Assembly (NCBI GenBank): GCA_937925525.1
Contig: CALALS010000315.1
Coordinates: 1 to 18,841, forward strand
Origin: an uncultured Flavobacteriales bacterium
GTDB taxonomy: Bacteria > Bacteroidota > Bacteroidia > Flavobacteriales_E > Vicingaceae
Reading direction: 5' to 3'
Length of the DNA stretch: 18,841 nucleotides
The notes beneath the pieces were generated by a model that did not search any database, was not told the DNA's origin, and saw only the letters and a list, made by a program, of their open reading frames with translations. Positions 15,103 through 18,841 of this stretch are shown here, one piece after another. Made by a program: the position numbers and the translations under genes. Every line of letters starts with the position of its first letter. Positions within the stretch are counted from its first letter, which is position 1.

Positions 15103-15955
15103 CTTATTAGCTATTAGCGCATTAGTTTTAGTTTCTTGTGGTGGCGAACCTCAAAAGTATGAAGGATACACCGATATGGGAAACAATCTTTATGTTAAAT
15201 ATTACTCTCAAAATGCTGAAGGAAGAAAAGTGGCAATGGGTGATAGAGTACAATTAAATTTAGAATACAAAACAACTGGAGATTCTGTTTTATGGACATC
15301 AGCCGGAATAGGGCGTCCGTTTTTATTAAACTCTGAAGATAAATTTTACAAGGGGTATATCATGGAAGCTATTTTAGGAATGGCTGAAGGAGATAGCGCT
15401 TCACTTATTACTTCTGCCGATTCATTTTATACTTATGTGTTACAGCAACCGTTGCCTCAAGGTTTAGCAGTAGGTAGCGATTTAAAGTTTGACCTAAAAA
15501 TAGTTCAAACAAGAACTACCGAAGAATTGCAAGCAGAATTTATGAAGAAAGAAGAAGAACAAGCTGTTAAAGAAGATGAAATCATAAAAAAATATTTAGC
15601 TGATAATGGTATAACTGCTGAGCCAAGCATAAGCGGTTTATATTACATTGAAGAAGTAAAAGGTAAAGGACCAAAAGCAGAAGCTGGTAAAATGGTTTCT
15701 GTTCACTATGAAGGAACTTTACTTGACGGTACTAAATTTGACTCTTCTTATGACAGAGGCGAACCAATTGAGTTTCCGTTAGGAACAGGAAGTGTAATAA
15801 AAGGTTGGGATGAAGGTATCAGCAACATGAACGTTGGAACCAAAGCAACTTTAATTATTCCTTCATTCTTAGCATATGGCAACCAACAAAGAGGTCCTGT
15901 TATTGCACCTTATTCAATCTTAAAATTTAAGGTTGAATTGGTTGATGTGAAGTAA
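15089..15955 (+). CDS. two-domain FKBP-type peptidyl-prolyl isomerase lipoprotein
   Basis: Three in-frame ATGs are possible (15071, 15077, 15089). The last gives the standard leader MKSISLLAISALVLVSC with lipobox LVSC (Cys 17) and the smallest overlap (14 bases) with the gene before. The protein is then 288 residues. Residues about 27-139 are a degenerate FKBP-like domain without pocket residues. A charged helix (about 143-172, FMKKEEEQAVKEDE) joins it to a canonical FKBP domain (about 181-288) with VHYEG, FDSSYDRGEPIEF, VIKGWDEG and LAYG, so the second domain should be an active proline isomerase. It acts at the membrane on envelope or exported proteins. A 49-base gap separates it from the three-domain FKBP gene. 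Confidence 0.92.
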   Translation: MKSISLLAISALVLVSCGGEPQKYEGYTDMGNNLYVKYYSQNAEGRKVAMGDRVQLNLEYKTTGDSVLWTSAGIGRPFLLNSEDKFYKGYIMEAILGMAEGDSASLITSADSFYTYVLQQPLPQGLAVGSDLKFDLKIVQTRTTEELQAEFMKKEEEQAVKEDEIIKKYLADNGITAEPSISGLYYIEEVKGKGPKAEAGKMVSVHYEGTLLDGTKFDSSYDRGEPIEFPLGTGSVIKGWDEGISNMNVGTKATLIIPSFLAYGNQQRGPVIAPYSILKFKVELVDVK

Positions 15956-15965
15956 TTTGGTTTAA

Positions 15966-15988
15966 TTGTTGCGAAGAACCGGCAACAA
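15966..15988 (+). other. small hairpin between the two- and three-domain FKBP genes
   Basis: TTGTTGC (15966-15972) and GCAACAA (15982-15988) are 7-bp inverted repeats with a 9-base loop. No T-run follows, so it is not a standard terminator. It could stabilise or process the message between the two genes, or be chance. Confidence 0.35.
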
Positions 15989-16004
15989 ACTATAAATTCA
16001 GAAC

Positions 16005-17210
16005 ATGAGATATTTAACAATTCTATTAATTTGTTTCCTTCCGTTTGCAGGATTTTCACAAAAAGAAAAGAAAGCAAAAAAGGAAAAAAAATCTAAACAA
16101 GTGAGTAAAGTTGGTAAAACCTATACAACCGAATCAGGATTAAAATATACTATTCTTATAGAAGGCGAAGGCGCAAGAGCCAAAGCGGGAGATAAAGTGA
16201 AAGTACATTATACCGGACGTTTAACAAATGATACTGTATTTGATAGTTCAGTAGCCAGAAATCAGCCTTTTGAATTTGAATTAGGAGCAGGAAGAGTAAT
16301 AAAAGGTTGGGATGAAGGTGTTGCGCTAATGAATGTAGGCGACAAAATGACATTTGTAATTCCTGCTGATTTGGGTTACGGTTCACAAGCAGTAGGCAAA
16401 ATACCGGCTAACTCTACTTTAATTTTTGATGTAGAATTGTTAGCTATTAAAGAGCCTATTAAAAAAACAGATGTTAGCGGAAAAGACACTATTGTTACAG
16501 AATCAGGCTTAAAGTATGTAAAGATTACTGAAAATAAATCAGGTCGTCAGGTTCAAAAAGGCGATAAAGTTAAAGTACACTACTCCGGCTTTTTAGTGGA
16601 CGGAAAAATGTTTGATAGTTCTGTAGAAAAAGGCCAGCCTTTTGATTTAATGATTGGAAAAGGATTGGTTATAAAAGGCTGGGATGAAGGACTAACTTAT
16701 TTTAGAGAAGGAGAAAAAGGGCAACTTATCATTAAGCCTGAATTAGGGTATGGTGAAAGAGGTTTCCCACCTGTTATTCCTGCTAATTCTACATTAATTT
16801 TTGATGTTGAAATTATAAAGACAGAGAAAGGGCCAGAACCCCCAAAACCTTTTGATGTTAGCGGAAAAGATACTATTACTTTACCTTCCGGGTTAAAGTA
16901 TATTAAGTTAAACGAAACTACCGGAGTTCAACCTATGGCAGGTCAAAATGTTTCTGTTCATTATTCAGGTTATCTTGAGAACGGAGATATGTTTGATAGT
17001 TCAGTGGAAAGAAACCAACCATTTTTATTTCCTTTAGGTCAAGGGAGAGTAATAAAAGGCTGGGACGAAGGTATCGCTCAACTTAAAGTAGGTGAAAAGG
17101 CTCGTTTAATTATTCCTTCTGAATTAGGATATGGAGCAACTGGAGCAGGCGGAAGAATTCCACCTAACGCTACGCTTATTTTTGATGTAGAGTTAATGGG
17201 CGTAAACTAA
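16005..17210 (+). CDS. periplasmic peptidyl-prolyl isomerase with three tandem FKBP domains
   Basis: 401 residues. Signal peptide MRYLTILLICFLPFAGFSQ is followed by a Lys-rich segment (about 20-36, KEKKAKKEKKSK). Three FKBP domains follow at about 43-148, 166-272 and 295-400, joined by linkers that share DVSGKDTI (156-163 and 284-291). Every domain keeps the pocket residues: Tyr in VHYTG or VHYSG, Phe-Asp in FDSSV, Phe in QPFEF/QPFDL/QPFLF, Val-Ile and Trp in VIKGWDEG, Tyr in LGYG, and Phe in LIFDVE. All three should therefore be active proline cis-trans isomerases. There is no lipobox, so the protein is probably soluble in the periplasm or secreted. It is the last gene of the FKBP run and is followed by a structured 3' region and a terminator. 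Confidence 0.95.
   Translation: MRYLTILLICFLPFAGFSQKEKKAKKEKKSKQVSKVGKTYTTESGLKYTILIEGEGARAKAGDKVKVHYTGRLTNDTVFDSSVARNQPFEFELGAGRVIKGWDEGVALMNVGDKMTFVIPADLGYGSQAVGKIPANSTLIFDVELLAIKEPIKKTDVSGKDTIVTESGLKYVKITENKSGRQVQKGDKVKVHYSGFLVDGKMFDSSVEKGQPFDLMIGKGLVIKGWDEGLTYFREGEKGQLIIKPELGYGERGFPPVIPANSTLIFDVEIIKTEKGPEPPKPFDVSGKDTITLPSGLKYIKLNETTGVQPMAGQNVSVHYSGYLENGDMFDSSVERNQPFLFPLGQGRVIKGWDEGIAQLKVGEKARLIIPSELGYGATGAGGRIPPNATLIFDVELMGVN
16470..16493 (+). repeat. direct repeat, copy 1, in the FKBP linker
   Basis: A 24-base stretch coding for DVSGKDTI that recurs at 16854-16877 with a single base difference, 384 bases (128 codons) apart. It marks the boundary between the first and second FKBP domains. 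Confidence 0.9.
16854..16877 (+). repeat. direct repeat, copy 2, in the FKBP linker
   Basis: Second copy of the 24-base linker repeat found at 16470-16493, differing by C to T in the Asp codon. It marks the boundary between the second and third FKBP domains. Confidence 0.9.
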
Positions 17211-17228
17211 TTGTAACAAAAGTAACAC

Positions 17229-17279
17229 AACATGATAAAAAGCCTTGATACCTTTGTATCGGTTTTCTGTTATCATGTT
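17229..17279 (+). repeat. 51-base imperfect inverted repeat in the 3' region of the FKBP run
   Basis: AACATGATA (17229-17237) pairs perfectly with TATCATGTT (17271-17279). Inside, AAAA-CC-GATAC pairs with GTATC-GG-TTTT around a CTTT loop, with small bulges. It begins 18 bases after the stop of the triple-FKBP gene. Role unknown: a message-stabilising 3' hairpin or a first weak terminator is most likely. It is the first element of the 225-base gap before the next gene. Confidence 0.6.
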
Positions 17280-17307
17280 CATACATGAGATAGTTTTTCA
17301 TAGTTAG

Positions 17308-17336
17308 CCCTTCCTAAATCTTAGGAAGGGTTTTTT
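17308..17336 (+). terminator. strong intrinsic terminator of the FKBP run
   Basis: CCCTTCCTAA (17308-17317) and TTAGGAAGGG (17321-17330) form a perfect 10-bp stem with a 3-base loop, followed by six T. This is a classic terminator about 100 bases past the last FKBP stop. Confidence 0.92.
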
Positions 17337-17377
17337 AGATACCGCATTTAAGGTATTAGTTTACTACTTATTTAGTA

Positions 17378-17408
17378 TTGTTTTAAATAAGAGTGGCATC
17401 TACATTTG
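17378..17408 (+). promoter_or_regulatory. promoter of the DUF4856-like/imelysin unit (TTG, 20 nt, TACATTTG)
   Basis: TTG at 17378-17380 and TACATTTG at 17401-17408 are separated by 20 bases, matching the Bacteroidota consensus. Transcription should start near 17415. This rules out the TTG at 17406 as a translation start and supports the ATG at 17436. Confidence 0.75.
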
Positions 17409-17435
17409 TCCTGTAAATTTATCAAACCTATTACA

Positions 17436-18647
17436 ATGCACTATAAAAGACTATTATTAATTACCACAGTAGCTATTGTAGCTATTTCATGTAGAAAAGA
17501 AGGATGTACAGACCCTGCCGCAGAAAACTATATCAGTAAGGCGAAAAAAGATGATGGAAGTTGTACTTATGCAATACCGGCTCCATCTGGTTATGATATT
17601 CCTTCTACTTACACATTTACCAGAGACGGAAGTTCGTCTGTTAACTATCAAGGACAACTGGACAGACTAGATATGTTAGCAGAAATGGTAGTAGAAATGA
17701 AAAAAGCAAACACTCTTGGAACTTCAGTGAGCAGTTCGTTACTTAGAAATATGTTTGATAATCAAAACTCTCCATTTACTAATACTAACCTTAATACCTC
17801 TACAAAAAACTTATCATCTAAATGTTATTCATTAGATGTGCAAATGTTTTATGATTGGATAGATAGTTTAGGTGTGGCATCAATGGCTTCTGATACTGCG
17901 GTGCCCGGAAGAAAAGGAGTTTTAGTTACCGGAAGCGGTGATCCTACAAAAGGATATCTGGTAGATGAAAATGGTTTTGAATATACTCAGGCTATTGAGA
18001 AGGGATTAATGGGGGCAGTATTTTATTATCAGGCTATGGAGACCTATTTATCTACCGACCTTTCTACTGATGATAATAATAGTTTAGTTTCAGGAAAAAA
18101 CTATACCGAAATGGAACATCACTTTGATGAGGCTTTTGGATATTTTGGTGTGCCAATTGATTTTCCAAATGCTACTACTATTGGTAATGCGAGATATCAT
18201 GGTAAGTATTGTAATGCAAGAAACAATGATGTTGATGGAGACTATGCAGGTATTAACAAGCAAATTATGGATGCTTTCTTAAAAGCAAGAGCAGCCATTG
18301 TAGCAAAAAAATACTCTGATAGAGATGCCGCCATCAAAATAGTTCAAGATACATGGGAGCAAGTAATTGGTGCTACTGCTCACGATTACTTACTGAAAGC
18401 AAAAGCTGATACAAAACTAACAAGCAGAATGCATCACCTTTCTGAAGGAATTGCTTTTATGATGGCTTTAAAGTATAAGTTTAATGGTGGTAACTCTATG
18501 AATCCTCCAATATCTGATTACTCTCATGTACAAATGGCTTTGTCTATTATTGGTCCGGGAGTAAATCTTTATAACCTTACTAATAACGATATTGATACCG
18601 CTATAGGTCATTTGTTAATGGCATTTCCCGGTGGACAAGTTAAATAG
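17436..18647 (+). CDS. DUF4856-like lipoprotein partnered with imelysin
   Basis: 403 residues from ATG 17436. An upstream TTG at 17406 is in frame but falls inside the promoter. The lipoprotein signal ends at the lipobox AISC (Cys 19 or so). Straight after comes a motif of the form GCTDPxAxNYxxxAxxDDGSCxY, a Cys/Asp-rich module recurrent in exported Bacteroidota proteins. The main body matches what I know of DUF4856: YDIPSTYTF, YQGQLDRLDMLAEM near the start, a central YTEMEHHFDEAFGYFGVPIDFP and a helical C-terminal half with TAHDYLLKAK and HHLSEGIAFMMALKY. The His/Glu-containing helices recall imelysin-type proteins. The next gene starts three bases after the stop. In Bacteroidota this pair is often near iron or metal uptake genes; a role there is inferred. 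Confidence 0.85.
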   Translation: MHYKRLLLITTVAIVAISCRKEGCTDPAAENYISKAKKDDGSCTYAIPAPSGYDIPSTYTFTRDGSSSVNYQGQLDRLDMLAEMVVEMKKANTLGTSVSSSLLRNMFDNQNSPFTNTNLNTSTKNLSSKCYSLDVQMFYDWIDSLGVASMASDTAVPGRKGVLVTGSGDPTKGYLVDENGFEYTQAIEKGLMGAVFYYQAMETYLSTDLSTDDNNSLVSGKNYTEMEHHFDEAFGYFGVPIDFPNATTIGNARYHGKYCNARNNDVDGDYAGINKQIMDAFLKARAAIVAKKYSDRDAAIKIVQDTWEQVIGATAHDYLLKAKADTKLTSRMHHLSEGIAFMMALKYKFNGGNSMNPPISDYSHVQMALSIIGPGVNLYNLTNNDIDTAIGHLLMAFPGGQVK

Positions 18648-18650
18648 AAT

Positions 18651-18841
18651 ATGAAAAAAACTATAAAGTATACATTTTTGGTTTTAATAGGAGCTGGGCT
18701 GATGTCCGGCTTCTCCTGCAAAAAGAAAAAGAAGAAAGATGAGCCTGTTCTAGTAACTTGTGACTATAGTGTTACCAATATGCTAAGCGGGATAGGTAAT
18801 AACATCATCATTCCTAGGTTTGCTAACTTAACACAAACTAC
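18651..18841 (+). CDS. imelysin-family lipoprotein, 3' end cut by window edge
   Basis: The first 63 codons are visible. The signal is MKKTIKYTFLVLIGAGLMSG followed by FSC with the lipidated Cys at 23, then a strongly basic run of six Lys. The segment MLSGIGNNIIIPRFANLTQT is the characteristic opening helix of imelysin (peptidase M75-like) proteins, which are periplasmic or outer-membrane proteins tied to iron uptake in several bacteria. The GxHxxE motif of the family would lie beyond the window. Only three bases separate it from the DUF4856-like gene, so they are translated from one message. Confidence 0.78.
   Translation, partial: MKKTIKYTFLVLIGAGLMSGFSCKKKKKKDEPVLVTCDYSVTNMLSGIGNNIIIPRFANLTQT

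Noticed and set aside
17406..17435. TTG start for the DUF4856-like protein
   Set aside because: This TTG is part of the -7 promoter element TACATTTG, upstream of the expected transcription start, and the ATG at 17436 gives a standard lipoprotein signal.
1..18841. CRISPR array, tRNA, transposon or prophage signals
   Set aside because: No evenly spaced repeats, cloverleaf-like sequence, transposase motif or phage gene was seen on either strand; only domain-level repeats and hairpins occur.

Overview
This window looks like a chromosomal segment of an A/T-rich member of the Bacteroidota, most likely a Flavobacteriia-type marine or freshwater bacterium. The evidence is the gene content (TPR-PD40-OmpA envelope proteins, a GldI-like FKBP lipoprotein, a DUF4856-like/imelysin pair, RecR beside a sodium:solute symporter) and the many lipoboxes. 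Several promoters also fit the Bacteroidota pattern (TTG, about 19-20 nt, TAnnTTTG), and there are no clear Shine-Dalgarno sites. Assignment below phylum is inference. I see no tRNA, rRNA, CRISPR array, insertion sequence or phage gene. No gap between genes exceeds 300 bases.

Layout. Positions 1-6073 (minus strand) carry three consecutive paralogous envelope proteins built from TPR repeats, a PD40 beta-propeller and C-terminal modules. The outermost is cut by the window edge. The middle one has the TPR-propeller-regulatory-OmpA order known from the type IX secretion protein PorE. The third has an Ig-like domain, an Asn/Thr tract and a divergent OmpA-like end. Upstream of them on the same strand are a 2-oxoacid dehydrogenase E2 subunit (6123-7475) with its own good promoter, then a glycosyltransferase (7565-9148) one base behind recR (9150-9767). 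Divergent from recR is a sodium:solute symporter (9823-11274).

From there everything is on the plus strand. A lipoprotein and a small secreted protein of unknown function (11327-12747) end at a clear terminator. Then comes a tightly packed operon-like run (12802-17210): a DHH phosphoesterase followed by four FKBP-type peptidyl-prolyl isomerase genes in a row. These hold about 1, 2, 2 and 3 FKBP-like modules. Active-site residues are lost in the first gene and complete in the last. A structured 3' region and a strong terminator close the run. A clean promoter then starts a two-gene unit: a DUF4856-like lipoprotein and the beginning of an imelysin-family lipoprotein cut by the right edge.

How it fits together. 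Most of the window concerns the cell envelope: peptidoglycan-anchored outer-membrane scaffold proteins, periplasmic and lipid-anchored folding catalysts, a sugar transferase for a surface glycan, and an uptake-related lipoprotein pair. I see no clearly new defence or mobile system. The observations most worth a second look are the FKBP series with graded active-site decay, a perfect 12-bp hairpin whose loop holds a start codon, the glycosyltransferase fused to the non-catalytic half of a phosphosugar transferase, and mutually exclusive hairpins ahead of the FKBP terminator.
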